Shown here: positions 52,585 through 61,692 of the stretch, one piece after another | Position numbering within the stretch: the stretch's first letter is position 1 | How the letters are laid out: each line of letters opens with the position of its first letter | DNA from: Bradyrhizobium arachidis | GTDB lineage: Bacteria; Pseudomonadota; Alphaproteobacteria; Rhizobiales; Xanthobacteraceae | Direction: 5' to 3' | NCBI RefSeq assembly: GCF_015291705.1 | Contig: NZ_CP030050.1 | Coordinates: 2,356,001-2,420,000, forward strand | DNA: 64,000 bases | Notes under the pieces: generated by a model | What the model was told of the DNA's origin: nothing | Databases searched by the model: none | The model's input: only the letters and a program-made list of their open reading frames with translations | Translations under genes and position numbers: made by a program

Positions 52585-53976
52585 ATGGGCAGCAAATACG
52601 ACGTGCTGGTGATCGGCGGCGGCAACGCGGCGCTGTGCGCGGCGATCTCGGCGCGCCGCGGCGGCGCCTCGGTGCTGGTGCTCGAAGGCGCGCCAAAATT
52701 CTATCGCGGCGGCAATACCCGCCACACCCGCAATATGCGTTGCGCCCATGACGCGGCCACCGAGATCCTGACCGGCCCCTACACCGAAGACGAGTTCTGG
52801 GAGGATCTGCTGCGCGTCACCGGCGGGCAGACCGACGAGGTTCTCGCCCGCCACATGATCCGGGAGTCCAAGGACATCCTGAACTGGATCGTGGAGCAGG
52901 GCGTGCGCTGGCAGCCCTCGCTCGGCGGCACGCTGAGTCTCGGCCGCACCAATTCCTTCTTCCTCGGCGGCGGCCGCGCGATGCTGAACGCGCTCTATCT
53001 CACCGCCGAGCAGCTCGGCGTCGAGGTCGAATACGATGCCGAGGTCACCGACCTCGTGATCGAGCACGGTATGTTCCTCGCCGCGCACCTGAAGCGGCCG
53101 ATCAAGGGCGAGACCGAGATCCGCGCGACCTCGCTGGTGGCCGCGGCCGGCGGCTTCGAGGCCAACATCGAATGGCTGAAGCAATATTGGGGCGAGGCCG
53201 CCGACAATTTCCTGATCCGCGGCACACCCTATAACCGCGGCTCGATCCTGAAGATGCTGCTCGACAAGGGCGTGCAGGAGGTCGGCGATCCCACCCAGTG
53301 CCATGCGGTCGCGATCGACGCCCGTGCGCCGAAATTCGACGGCGGCATCATCACAAGGCACGACTCGGTCGTGTTCGGCATCGTCGTCAACAAGCACGCC
53401 CAGCGCTTCTATGACGAGGGCGAGGACATCTGGCCCAAGCGCTACGCGATCTGGGGCCGCCTCGTCGCGGCGCAGCCCGACCAGATCGCCTACATCATTT
53501 TCGATTCGACTGTTGTTACCAGCTTCATGCCGACGCTGTTCCCGCCGATCGCGGGGCAGACCATTGCCGAGCTCGCGGGCAAGCTCGAGCTCGATCCGGC
53601 TGCGCTGGAAAAGACCATCACCGAGTTCAACGCCGCGGTGCTATCAGGCACGTTCGACCACACCATTCTCGACGACTGCCGCACCGAAGGCATCACGCCG
53701 CAAAAGACGCACTGGGCGCGCAAGATCGAGACGCCGCCCTATCTCGCCTATCCGGTGCGGCCCGGGATCACCTTCACCTATCTCGGCACGCGCGTGAACA
53801 AGGAGGCGCGGATGCTGATGGCTGACGGCAAGCCGTCGGCCAACATGTTCGCGGCGGGCGAGATCATGGCCGGGAACGTGCTCGGCAAGGGCTATGCTGC
53901 CGGCATGGGCATGACCATCGGCAGCGTGTTCGGACGCATCGCAGGACGGGAAGCGGCGCGCCACGCCAAGAACTAG
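52585..53976 (+). CDS. tcuA: FAD-dependent tricarballylate dehydrogenase (TcuA-like)
   Basis: A 463-residue flavoprotein of the fumarate-reductase/succinate-dehydrogenase group. YDVLVIGGGNAALCAAISAR binds FAD; RGGNTRHTRNMRCAHD and AAGGFEANIEWLKQYWG belong to TcuA; MFAAGEIMAGNVLGKGYAAG is the closing FAD motif. TcuA oxidises tricarballylate to cis-aconitate and passes electrons to TcuB, which is encoded two genes on. The start ATG 52585 is preferred to an upstream in-frame codon at 52552. Confidence 0.88.
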   Translation: MGSKYDVLVIGGGNAALCAAISARRGGASVLVLEGAPKFYRGGNTRHTRNMRCAHDAATEILTGPYTEDEFWEDLLRVTGGQTDEVLARHMIRESKDILNWIVEQGVRWQPSLGGTLSLGRTNSFFLGGGRAMLNALYLTAEQLGVEVEYDAEVTDLVIEHGMFLAAHLKRPIKGETEIRATSLVAAAGGFEANIEWLKQYWGEAADNFLIRGTPYNRGSILKMLLDKGVQEVGDPTQCHAVAIDARAPKFDGGIITRHDSVVFGIVVNKHAQRFYDEGEDIWPKRYAIWGRLVAAQPDQIAYIIFDSTVVTSFMPTLFPPIAGQTIAELAGKLELDPAALEKTITEFNAAVLSGTFDHTILDDCRTEGITPQKTHWARKIETPPYLAYPVRPGITFTYLGTRVNKEARMLMADGKPSANMFAAGEIMAGNVLGKGYAAGMGMTIGSVFGRIAGREAARHAKN

Positions 53977-54003
53977 GGCAAAGAAAAGATAAAGGGAGCA
54001 ACC

Positions 54004-55032
54004 ATGTCACGCCTTGCCATTGCTTCGACCGCGGCGTTGCTGATGATCGGCCACGCCCGCGCCGCCGAGCCGATCACCCTGCGCGACATGGGCTCGTTCC
54101 ATGTCGGCGGGCGTCTCGTCGAAATCTCCGGCAAGCCGGTGAGGGAGGTTGTGTTTGCGCCTGGCGGCGTGCCGGCCAAGGTCGATCCCAACGGCACCTA
54201 TCAGGTCGAGCAGATGTACGTGCAGTATTTCCTGCCGGCCAACGAGAAGGGCGCATACCCGCTGCTGATGTGGCACGGCGGTGGACTGACCGGCGTCACC
54301 TACGAGACGACACCCGACGGACGCGAAGGCTGGCTGAACTATTTCCTGCGCAAGGGATGGGCTGTCTACAATTCAGACGCGGTGGAGCGCGGACGCGCGG
54401 GCTGGGCGCAGTACCCCGACATCTTCAAAGGCGAGCCGGTCTTCCTGACCACGGCCAATCCGTTCGAGCGCTTCCGCATCGGCGATGGGCCAAACTCCTA
54501 CGATCCCGATCCTGCGAAGCGGAAAGTGCTGCCGGGCAACCAGTTTCCCGTCGAGGGCTACGAGAATTTCGTCAAGCAGAACGTGCCGCGCTGGACCACG
54601 ACGGATGATGCGACCATCGCCGCTTATATTGCCGAGATCGATCGCGTCGGCCCATCGGTGATCCTGTTCCACAGCCAGGCCGGCACCTTCGGTTTCAAGG
54701 TCGCGCAGGCCCGGCCCGACAAGGTCAAGGCGCTGATCGCGATCGAGCCGGCCGGCATCGGCGATCTCGCCAAGGCGGCTGTGCTGAAGAACATCCCGAC
54801 CCTGATCATCTATGGCGACTATATCGAGCGCGACTCGCGCTGGCCAAAAATCCGCGCCAACGGCATCGCCTTCGCGGATGCCATCAAGGCGGCCGGAGGC
54901 AGCGTTGACATCGTCGACCTCCCACAAGCCGGCATCAAGGGCAATTCCCACATGGTGATGATGGACAAGAACAACCTCGAGGTCGCAGGCCTGATCCAGA
55001 AATGGCTCGAGGCCAAGGGCCTGACGAAGTAA
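54004..55032 (+). CDS. Exported alpha/beta hydrolase (esterase-like)
   Basis: A 342-residue protein with a signal peptide (LAIASTAALLMIGHARA). LMWHGGGLTG is the oxyanion-hole region; LFHSQAGTFGFKVAQ holds the nucleophile Ser in an HSQAG elbow (Gly-X-Ser-X-Gly is changed to His first). LIIYGDYIERDSRW holds the probable acid and GNSHMVMMD the catalytic His. It lies between tcuA and tcuB, so I infer that it releases the carboxylate substrate from an ester outside the cytoplasm. Confidence 0.78.
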   Translation: MSRLAIASTAALLMIGHARAAEPITLRDMGSFHVGGRLVEISGKPVREVVFAPGGVPAKVDPNGTYQVEQMYVQYFLPANEKGAYPLLMWHGGGLTGVTYETTPDGREGWLNYFLRKGWAVYNSDAVERGRAGWAQYPDIFKGEPVFLTTANPFERFRIGDGPNSYDPDPAKRKVLPGNQFPVEGYENFVKQNVPRWTTTDDATIAAYIAEIDRVGPSVILFHSQAGTFGFKVAQARPDKVKALIAIEPAGIGDLAKAAVLKNIPTLIIYGDYIERDSRWPKIRANGIAFADAIKAAGGSVDIVDLPQAGIKGNSHMVMMDKNNLEVAGLIQKWLEAKGLTK

Positions 55033-55036
55033 CGCC

Positions 55037-56143
55037 ATGCACGGAACCAGAATTCTGGACGAGGCCGACCGTCTGATGACGGTCTGCAATTCCTGCCGCT
55101 ACTGCGAGGGTCTTTGCGCGGTGTTTCCGGCGATGGAGATGCGTCGCGCCTTCTCTGATGGCGACCTCAACTACCTCGCCAACCTCTGCCATTCGTGCGG
55201 CGCCTGCTACGTCGATTGCCAGTTCTCGCCGCCGCACGAGTTCAACGTCAACGTCCCCAAGACGCTGGCGGTTGCGCGTGCCGAATCCTATGCGGCCTAT
55301 GCCTGGCCGCAGGCGCTGTCCGGAGCGTTCGCGCGCAACGGTCTCGTCATCAGCATCATCGCCGCGCTCAGCATGGCAGCCTTCATCCTCGGCTTCGCAG
55401 CCCTGAACGACCGCAGCGTGTTGTTCGGCATCCACACCGGCCCCGGGGCGTTCTACAAATTGATGCCGCACAATGCGATGGCCGCCTTGTTCAGCGCCGC
55501 CTTCCTCTATGCCATCCTGGCCCTCGTCATGAGCGTGCGTGCGTTCTGGCGCGACATCGGCTCACCCATCGGCGGCCGCGCCGAAGGCGGCTCCATCTTC
55601 CAGGCGGTCCGCGACGCCGGCGAGCTGCGCTATCTCCATGGCGGCGGCGTTGGTTGCTACAATGAGGACGACAAGCCGACTGACCGGCGCAAGCTGTATC
55701 ACCATCTGACGTTCTACGGCTTCCTGCTGTGCTTTGCCGCGACCTCGGTGGCCACGCTGTACCACTATCTGCTCGGCCGCGAGGCGCCGTATCCGTGGTG
55801 GGATCTGCCCGTGGTGCTCGGCACGCTCGGTGGCATCGGCCTCATTGTCGGTCCGATCGGCCTGTTCACGGCCAAGACCCAGCGCGATCCGGCATTGCTC
55901 GACGAGAACCGTTACGGCATGGATGTCGGCTTCATCGCCATGCTGTTGCTGACCGGCCTTACCGGCATGCTGCTTCTCGTCCTACGCGAGACCTCTGCCA
56001 TGGGGCCGCTGCTGGCGCTGCATCTTGGCGCGGTGTTCGCGCTGTTCATCACCATGCCCTATGGCAAGTTCGTGCACGGCATCTATCGCTTCGTGGCCCT
56101 GGTGCGTTATGCGCAGGAGCGGCGCAGCGAAGCCGGCTCTTGA
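55037..56143 (+). CDS. tcuB: TcuB-like iron-sulfur/membrane electron-transfer protein
   Basis: A 368-residue protein with two N-terminal ferredoxin-type clusters (VCNSCRYCEGLC and CHSCGACYVDC) followed by about six membrane segments with conserved His, for heme or quinone binding. This is the TcuB layout: it reoxidises TcuA and gives electrons to the membrane chain. It begins four bases after the hydrolase stop. Confidence 0.88.
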   Translation: MHGTRILDEADRLMTVCNSCRYCEGLCAVFPAMEMRRAFSDGDLNYLANLCHSCGACYVDCQFSPPHEFNVNVPKTLAVARAESYAAYAWPQALSGAFARNGLVISIIAALSMAAFILGFAALNDRSVLFGIHTGPGAFYKLMPHNAMAALFSAAFLYAILALVMSVRAFWRDIGSPIGGRAEGGSIFQAVRDAGELRYLHGGGVGCYNEDDKPTDRRKLYHHLTFYGFLLCFAATSVATLYHYLLGREAPYPWWDLPVVLGTLGGIGLIVGPIGLFTAKTQRDPALLDENRYGMDVGFIAMLLLTGLTGMLLLVLRETSAMGPLLALHLGAVFALFITMPYGKFVHGIYRFVALVRYAQERRSEAGS

Positions 56144-56214
56144 GGGGCATGCGGCGCTGACGTATCTCTGGGGCTGTTCGCGCGATGCGCGAATCGCTTG
56201 GGGAGCCCACGCTG

Positions 56215-56373
56215 ATGTACATGTTTCTGCCCTTTCTGCTGGCGCTCGCAGGCTGCGCGTCGGTCTGGCGTTCGCGCGCGGGGCTGAGCTATGCGCTCTG
56301 GAGCGCAACCATGGTCGTCGCCATCGCATGGTTCTTCCACCACGCGACCGATCCGCTGAAATTCTCGTTCTGA
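56215..56373 (+). CDS. Small membrane protein, DUF5993-like
   Basis: A 52-residue two-helix membrane protein (FLPFLLALAGCASVWRSRA, then LSYALWSATMVVAIAWFF). ATG 56215 has GGGGAGC in front; an ATG at 56185 is in frame. The pattern FLLFL-xLA and a late WFxHHATDPLKFSF end matches DUF5993 proteins, which often lie next to DsbB genes. Ten bases separate it from dsbB. Confidence 0.72.
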   Translation: MYMFLPFLLALAGCASVWRSRAGLSYALWSATMVVAIAWFFHHATDPLKFSF

Positions 56374-56383
56374 GGGTGACGAG

Positions 56384-56950
56384 ATGGGCGCGACAGAGGT
56401 GAGCGGACGGCGGTCGGTCGGGGCGATCCTGAATATGCTGGGGCTGCTCGGGATCTCGCTGATCCTGGCTGTCGCATTCTTCTATCAGCTTGCGCTTGGC
56501 GAGTTGCCCTGTCCGCTCTGCCTGCTGCAACGGGCCGGGTTCATCGCGATCGGCATGGGATTCCTGTTCAACATGCGTCTCGGCGAGCGTCCGTCGCACT
56601 ATGCGATGATCCTCATTGCGAGCCTCGTTACCGGCTTCATTTCGATGCGGCAGGTGTCGCTGCATCTCGCGCCCGGCGATCCCGGCTACGGTTCGACGCT
56701 GCTGGGCTTGCATTTCTACACCTGGGCGCTGATCGCGGCGGTCGGAATCGTCTGCTATGTCGCGCTCGTCTTCGTCCTGAAGGACGTGACGGACGACCGC
56801 GATGGCGCCGTGCCTCTGAACGGTCCGGCATCGAACGCGGTGTTCGCGATCTTCGCAGTTCTGGTTGCCGCAAATCTGCTGTCGACCGTGCTGGAGTGCG
56901 GAGCAGGGCAGTGTGACGACAACCCGGTCCGCTATCTCCTGCTCAAGTGA
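56384..56950 (+). CDS. dsbB: DsbB-family disulfide bond formation protein
   Basis: A 188-residue four-helix membrane protein. CPLC (C43, C46) is the first redox pair, after the first helix; the second pair is in LECGAGQCDDNP near the C-terminus. It reoxidises a periplasmic DsbA-like thiol oxidase and hands electrons to quinone. The second pair is at the extreme C-terminus, unlike the E. coli periplasmic loop, so this is the DsbI/DsbB-like branch. Paired with the DUF5993 gene. Confidence 0.86.
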   Translation: MGATEVSGRRSVGAILNMLGLLGISLILAVAFFYQLALGELPCPLCLLQRAGFIAIGMGFLFNMRLGERPSHYAMILIASLVTGFISMRQVSLHLAPGDPGYGSTLLGLHFYTWALIAAVGIVCYVALVFVLKDVTDDRDGAVPLNGPASNAVFAIFAVLVAANLLSTVLECGAGQCDDNPVRYLLLK

Positions 56951-56995
56951 CGGGATCGTCGCACCGGGCATTCGCCGGTGCGACGATCATGAGCC

Positions 56996-59900
56996 TCACG
57001 CCACCTCGCGCTCCGGCGCGGGCGCCTGCTCGCGGGCCATCGTCGTTGCGGTGACATAGTCGGTCTTGCCGGTGCCGAGCAGCGGTACCTTGTCGACCAC
57101 CATGATCGTCGCGGGAACGGTCAGCTCGGAGGCGCCGATCGTCTTGGCCTGGGCCTGCATCGCGCTGCGCTCGGCGCTCTTCTCCGTGGTCAGCAGCACG
57201 ATGCGTTCGCCCTTGCGCTGGTCGGGGATCGACACCGCGACCGAGGCGGCCTGCGGCCACAGCGTCGTCGCGATGGCCTCGACCGCCGACAGCGAGACCA
57301 TTTCGCCCGCGATCTTGGCAAAGCGCTTCGCGCGGCCCTTGATGGTGATGAAGCCGGCGGAGTCGATGGCCACGATGTCGCCGGTGTCGTGCCAGCCCTC
57401 GGCGAGCTTTTCGAGCACGCCGGGATTTTCGGCCCGCAAGTATCCGAGCATCACGTTCGGTCCGCGCACCGAGAGACGTCCGCCTTCCTCGATGCCGGGG
57501 ACCGGATCGAGGCGGCTTTCCATCAGCGGCGACAGGCGGCCGACGGTGCCGGGACGGTTGGCCATCGGCGTGTTCATTGCCAGCACCGGCGCCGTCTCGG
57601 TGACGCCATAGCCTTCGAGGATGCGGATGCCGTAGCGCTCCATGAACACCTGGCGCGTGCGGTCCTTGACCGCCTCGGCGCCGGCGATCACGAGGCGCAG
57701 CGTGCGGAAGTCGTAGGCATGCGCCGAGCGCGCATAGCCGGTGAGGAACGTATCGGTGCCGAACAGGATCGTGGCGCCGGTCTGGTAGATCAGCTCGGGC
57801 ACGATGCGGTAGTGCAGCGGAGAAGGGTACATGTAGATCGGAATGCCCGCGAGCAGCGGCATCATCATTCCGCCAGTGAGCCCAAAGGAGTGGAACACCG
57901 GCAGCACGTTGAACACCTTGTCGTTGGCGTTGGCATCGACCCGCGCCAGCGCCTGCGCGGCGTTGGCGAGGATGTTGCGATGGGACAGCACCACGCCCTT
58001 GGGCGTGCCTTCCGAGCCCGACGTGAACAGCACCACGGCCGGATCGTTTGCCTGACGGGCGACGCGCGGCGCGGTGCCGGCGAGCAGGCCCTTGATCTTG
58101 TCGGCCGTGCCAATCGAGGCGCGGACGTCCTCGAGATAGACCACGCGCGCTTCCGCGGAGATCGCGGTCATCAGCTTGTCGAGCTTGCCCTTCTCGATGA
58201 AGGCTTTCGAGGTCAGCACGGTCTTGACCTGCGCGGCCTTCATGGCGGCGAGGACGTTGACCGGGCCGGCGGAGAAGTTGAGCATCGCCGGGACGCGGCC
58301 GATGCTCTGCAGCGCCATGAACACGACAGCAACGCCCGCCGAATTCGGCAGCAGCACGCCGACATTCTCGCCGGCCGACGTGCCGGCTTCGAGCTTGCTG
58401 CTCAGCACCTGCGCGCCGAGGATCAGCTTGCGATAGGTCAGCGTGGTGCCGAGCGCATCCTCGATGATGACCTTGCCGGTGTCGCGGTCGCGATAGGCGT
58501 GGCCGAGCGCTTCGAACAGGGTGTGATCGAGCATGGCATTCTTGACCATCGCATCGATCATCACGTCTTGGAGCGCGGCGCCCGCGGCATTGCGGCGTGC
58601 CTTGCCCTTCAGCTGTTCATCGATCGGGAGCTTGACCGGCGGCAGGATCGTGACCGTCACGCGCGGGAACCACGAACGCTTGATCTGGCTGCCGTTGAGG
58701 TAGCTGAGATGCGAGCGCTGCGCGCCCTCGATGCGGACCGGCACGACCACGGCGTCGGCCTTGTCGGCGATCATCGCGGTGCCGTCATAGACCTTCATCA
58801 GCGAGCCGGAGACGGTGATGCGTCCCTCCGGGAAGATCACCACCGGTTCGCCGGCGGCGACCAGCTTGATCAGGTCGCGTGCGGCGAGCGGCTTGGTCGG
58901 GTCCATGGTGTAGTGCTTGACCACGCGCAGGAAGGGCTTGGCCCACCAGGCCTTGGAGATGCCGGTATCGACCGCGAAGCTCGCGTCGATCGGCAGCACG
59001 GCGTGCAGCAGCGGGCCGTCGATCAGGCTGACATGGTTCGGCGCGATCAGCATCCGCGTGCCGGGAGGCGGCAGGTTCTCGAGCCCGCGAACCTCGGTGC
59101 GGAACAGTGCGCGGAACAAGAGCGAGCCGAAGTCGCGCACGCCTTCCTTGCCCCATTTATTGAGCACGAACCACACCGCGCCGAAGCTGGCGATGCCGAG
59201 GCCGAAAAAGATCCAGCCGACATGCAGCCCGCCCGCCTGGAGCAGCGCGACGAACAGCGAGCCGACCACCATGAAGGCGGCCTGCAGCACGTTGCCGGCA
59301 GCGATGATGCGGGCGCGCTCGTTCGGTGCCGACCAGGCCTGCACGGCGGCGAAGGAGGGAACGACGAACAGGCCGCCGCCGAAGGCGAAGGCGACGAAGT
59401 CGGCGAGCATACGCAGGCCGGCGAACGAGGTCGCGAAGCTGGCCGCGGTGATGTCCTGACCCTTGGCGGTCACGGCGATGGCCCAGGCGAGGTCGAGGCC
59501 GGCGCAGCCCATGATGATGGCGCCGATCGGCACCAGCGCGAGATTCGGGCGAACGTGGCTCAGGCTGGCCGCGAACAGCGAGCCGATGGCGATGCCGATC
59601 GCGAAGACCGCAAGGCACAGCGTCACCACGCCCTCGGTGCCACCGACGACCTCCTTGATCAGGGCCGGCAGCAGCGACAGCACGATGGCGCCCACCAGCC
59701 AGAACCAGGAGACGATCACGGTGCCGTCCCACAGCCGGTGGTCGGCGTGCAGCGTCCTCAGCAGGCTCAGCGTCGAGGTCCAGGGATTGGCGTTGACGGG
59801 CAAATCGGGCGCGGACGGCGTGGTCGCGGGAATGCGCGAGGCGAAGGCCCAGGACAACAGCGCCAGCACGACCACGGCCGATGCGACCCAGCCCATGTGC

Positions 59901-60400
59901 GCGGAGCCGGCGACGAACTGGCCGCCGGCGACGGTGCCGAGCAGGATGGCCATGAAGGTCGCGCCTTCGACCAGCGCGTTGCCGGTCGCGAGCTCGCCGA
60001 GCTCGAGCTGGTCCGGCAGCATCGAATATTTCACGGGGCCGAAGAGGGCGGCGATGATGCCGAACAGCGCCAGCGCTGCGAACAGCAGGGGCACCGAATG
60101 CAGGAAGAAGCCGGCGGCGGCAAAGGCCGCGGCGAAGATCTCGGCGAATTTGAGCCGCCTTGCGACGACGGATTTGACGTATTTGTCAGCGAGCTGGCCG
60201 CCGAGCCCGGACAGGATGAAATAGGGGAAGATGAAGACGGCGCCTGCCACCGTCACCAGGGCATCGCCGTGGCCGGTTGCGGCGCTGTAAAGCAGGATGA
60301 TGACGAGTGCGTTCTTGAGCACGTTGTCATTGAGCGCCGAGAAGAACTGCGCCCAGAACAGCGGCGCAAAGCGGCGTGACGACATCAAATCCCTGATCAT
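56996..60400 (-). CDS. aas: Three-domain lysophospholipid transporter/acyltransferase/acyl-ACP synthetase (Aas-LplT fusion)
   Basis: A 1134-residue fusion. Residues 1-410 are an MFS transporter like LplT (FALF.. start RFAPLFWAQFFSALNDNVLK is the family hallmark). Residues 440-640 are a PlsC acyltransferase (NHVSLIDGPLL and FPEGRITVSGS). The rest is an AMP-forming acyl-ACP synthetase (LFTSGSEGTPKGVVLSHRNI, EGYGVTETAP). It would flip, then re-acylate, lysophospholipids in one protein. In E. coli the parts are LplT and Aas. The opposite strand has a long shadow frame. Confidence 0.92.
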   Translation of the reverse strand: MIRDLMSSRRFAPLFWAQFFSALNDNVLKNALVIILLYSAATGHGDALVTVAGAVFIFPYFILSGLGGQLADKYVKSVVARRLKFAEIFAAAFAAAGFFLHSVPLLFAALALFGIIAALFGPVKYSMLPDQLELGELATGNALVEGATFMAILLGTVAGGQFVAGSAHMGWVASAVVVLALLSWAFASRIPATTPSAPDLPVNANPWTSTLSLLRTLHADHRLWDGTVIVSWFWLVGAIVLSLLPALIKEVVGGTEGVVTLCLAVFAIGIAIGSLFAASLSHVRPNLALVPIGAIIMGCAGLDLAWAIAVTAKGQDITAASFATSFAGLRMLADFVAFAFGGGLFVVPSFAAVQAWSAPNERARIIAAGNVLQAAFMVVGSLFVALLQAGGLHVGWIFFGLGIASFGAVWFVLNKWGKEGVRDFGSLLFRALFRTEVRGLENLPPPGTRMLIAPNHVSLIDGPLLHAVLPIDASFAVDTGISKAWWAKPFLRVVKHYTMDPTKPLAARDLIKLVAAGEPVVIFPEGRITVSGSLMKVYDGTAMIADKADAVVVPVRIEGAQRSHLSYLNGSQIKRSWFPRVTVTILPPVKLPIDEQLKGKARRNAAGAALQDVMIDAMVKNAMLDHTLFEALGHAYRDRDTGKVIIEDALGTTLTYRKLILGAQVLSSKLEAGTSAGENVGVLLPNSAGVAVVFMALQSIGRVPAMLNFSAGPVNVLAAMKAAQVKTVLTSKAFIEKGKLDKLMTAISAEARVVYLEDVRASIGTADKIKGLLAGTAPRVARQANDPAVVLFTSGSEGTPKGVVLSHRNILANAAQALARVDANANDKVFNVLPVFHSFGLTGGMMMPLLAGIPIYMYPSPLHYRIVPELIYQTGATILFGTDTFLTGYARSAHAYDFRTLRLVIAGAEAVKDRTRQVFMERYGIRILEGYGVTETAPVLAMNTPMANRPGTVGRLSPLMESRLDPVPGIEEGGRLSVRGPNVMLGYLRAENPGVLEKLAEGWHDTGDIVAIDSAGFITIKGRAKRFAKIAGEMVSLSAVEAIATTLWPQAASVAVSIPDQRKGERIVLLTTEKSAERSAMQAQAKTIGASELTVPATIMVVDKVPLLGTGKTDYVTATTMAREQAPAPEREVA

Positions 60401-60747
60401 GACTAGTCCTGTTTTGGAAAGGCAGCCTGAGGTTGTTACGCTGTTAGTGAAAAGTCACGACCGGAAGGATATGGGGCGAACGATTGCGGGGTGACGACGG
60501 TCACCGCCTGCTCTGTCCCCCGGTCCTCCGATCCTGTTGGTCTCCAAGTGATCTCGTTAGGTTCGCAAATATCTGGTCACGGCCGCACTTCGGGCGGAAG
60601 GGCCGCACCTGTCGGGGATATCGCGCCGGTCGATGAGGAAAAGTGAACCGCATCGCCGAGGATCGCGGGATGGGCTGCGAATGTCGGGACATGGTGAGTC
60701 CTTTGTTGCAACCGGCCCTTGCATTCTAGCCGCTCCGAACCGTTGCC

Positions 60748-61014
60748 TCAGGTGAGATGGGCCAGATGGCGAAAGGGCGAGAAGCGGCGGATCATGCTGA
60801 ACCGGCGGCCGTCGTGACGGGCACGGGTGCGACTGGCCCGCCACATGCGGAAGGTCGCGCGCCGTTCGGCCAGCACGCCGGCAATGTCGCAGGCATTGGC
60901 GATGCGATCAATCGGAGCCATGGCGAACCGCAGCAGGGCGCGACCGAGGCCGGTCGCCAGAGCGGCGGCGTCATCAACGAAAGTGGAGGCGATATCAACA
61001 GCGAGGGTTTGCAT
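60748..61014 (-). CDS. Small hypothetical protein divergent from the TetR gene
   Basis: An 88-residue basic protein from ATG 61014, behind CCGGAGACC. MQTLAVDIASTFVDDAAALA followed by GLGRALLRFAM is a plausible amphipathic segment, and the end is Arg-rich (SMIRRFSPFRHLAHLT). No family recognised. It shares the intergenic operators with the TetR regulator, so it is probably its target. Confidence 0.5.
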   Translation of the reverse strand: MQTLAVDIASTFVDDAAALATGLGRALLRFAMAPIDRIANACDIAGVLAERRATFRMWRASRTRARHDGRRFSMIRRFSPFRHLAHLT

Positions 61015-61036
61015 TTTGCGGGTCTCCGGGTTAATT

Positions 61037-61079
61037 TGAACAATGTTCACGTGAGTAGCTTGAAAATGAACAATGTTCA
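61037..61079 (+). promoter_or_regulatory. Two copies of a palindromic operator at the TetR gene start
   Basis: TGAACAATGTTCA occurs at 61037-61049 and again at 61067-61079, exactly 30 bases apart (three helical turns). The second overlaps the regulator's start codon. A homodimeric TetR protein binding both would block its own gene and, from the first copy, the divergent gene. Confidence 0.78.
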
Positions 61080-61686
61080 AGAAGAATCGCTGCGAGACCA
61101 GAAAAAAAATCGGCGGCGGCTCCAGATCCTGGAGATCGCCCGCAGCATTATCGCGACTAAGGGATTGAGATCATTGAAGGTTCGGGACGTCGCGGAAGCT
61201 GCCGGCTGCTCGGTCGGCAGCGTCTATAACGAGTTCGGCGATTTCGACGGGGTGATATTGACCGTCAATCGGGAGACGGTTCAGGCGCTGACGCTGCGAC
61301 TGCAAGGGGTTCCGGCCGAGGATCCGGTTCGCCAGCTCTATGGGCTGGCGGAGACCTATCTCGACTTCTTCGCCGAGCACGCCAATCTGCTGCGTTCGCT
61401 GTTCGAGCACCGGATGGAGGACGACCGTCCTTATCCCGACGACATCCTCCAGATGGTGATGGATGCGTTTGCGCTGATGCATCCGCCCCTGGTGCGGGTG
61501 CTACCGGATGCGGACGACGTGAAGATCGCGCTGCTGTCGCGCACGCTGTTTTCGGCCGTGCATGGCATCATCTCGCTCGGCCTCGAGGAGCGCATGGTGG
61601 CCGTGCCATCGCAGATGCTGCGTCAGCAGGTCGAACAGTTCCTGGACGCGCATCTCGCCGGTCTTGGGATCCCCAGCCGGCGATGA
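61066..61686 (+). CDS. TetR-family transcriptional repressor
   Basis: A 206-residue protein from ATG 61066; a longer frame extends upstream but has no gene character. The N-terminal HTH is RSLKVRDVAEAAGCSVGSVY followed by NEFGDFDGVI. The ligand domain is a helical C-terminal half with TLFSAVHGIISLG, the pattern of the TetR-C group (WHG-type variants). It starts inside the second copy of the operator, so autoregulation is expected. The ligand is not predictable. Confidence 0.85.
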   Translation: MNNVQEESLRDQKKNRRRLQILEIARSIIATKGLRSLKVRDVAEAAGCSVGSVYNEFGDFDGVILTVNRETVQALTLRLQGVPAEDPVRQLYGLAETYLDFFAEHANLLRSLFEHRMEDDRPYPDDILQMVMDAFALMHPPLVRVLPDADDVKIALLSRTLFSAVHGIISLGLEERMVAVPSQMLRQQVEQFLDAHLAGLGIPSRR

Positions 61687-61692
61687 GCCGCG

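Noticed and set aside
57389..60379. Nearly 1000-codon plus-strand frame opposite the Aas-LplT fusion
   Set aside because: Low-complexity His/Gln/Glu/Arg sequence with no motif, antisense to a well-supported gene.
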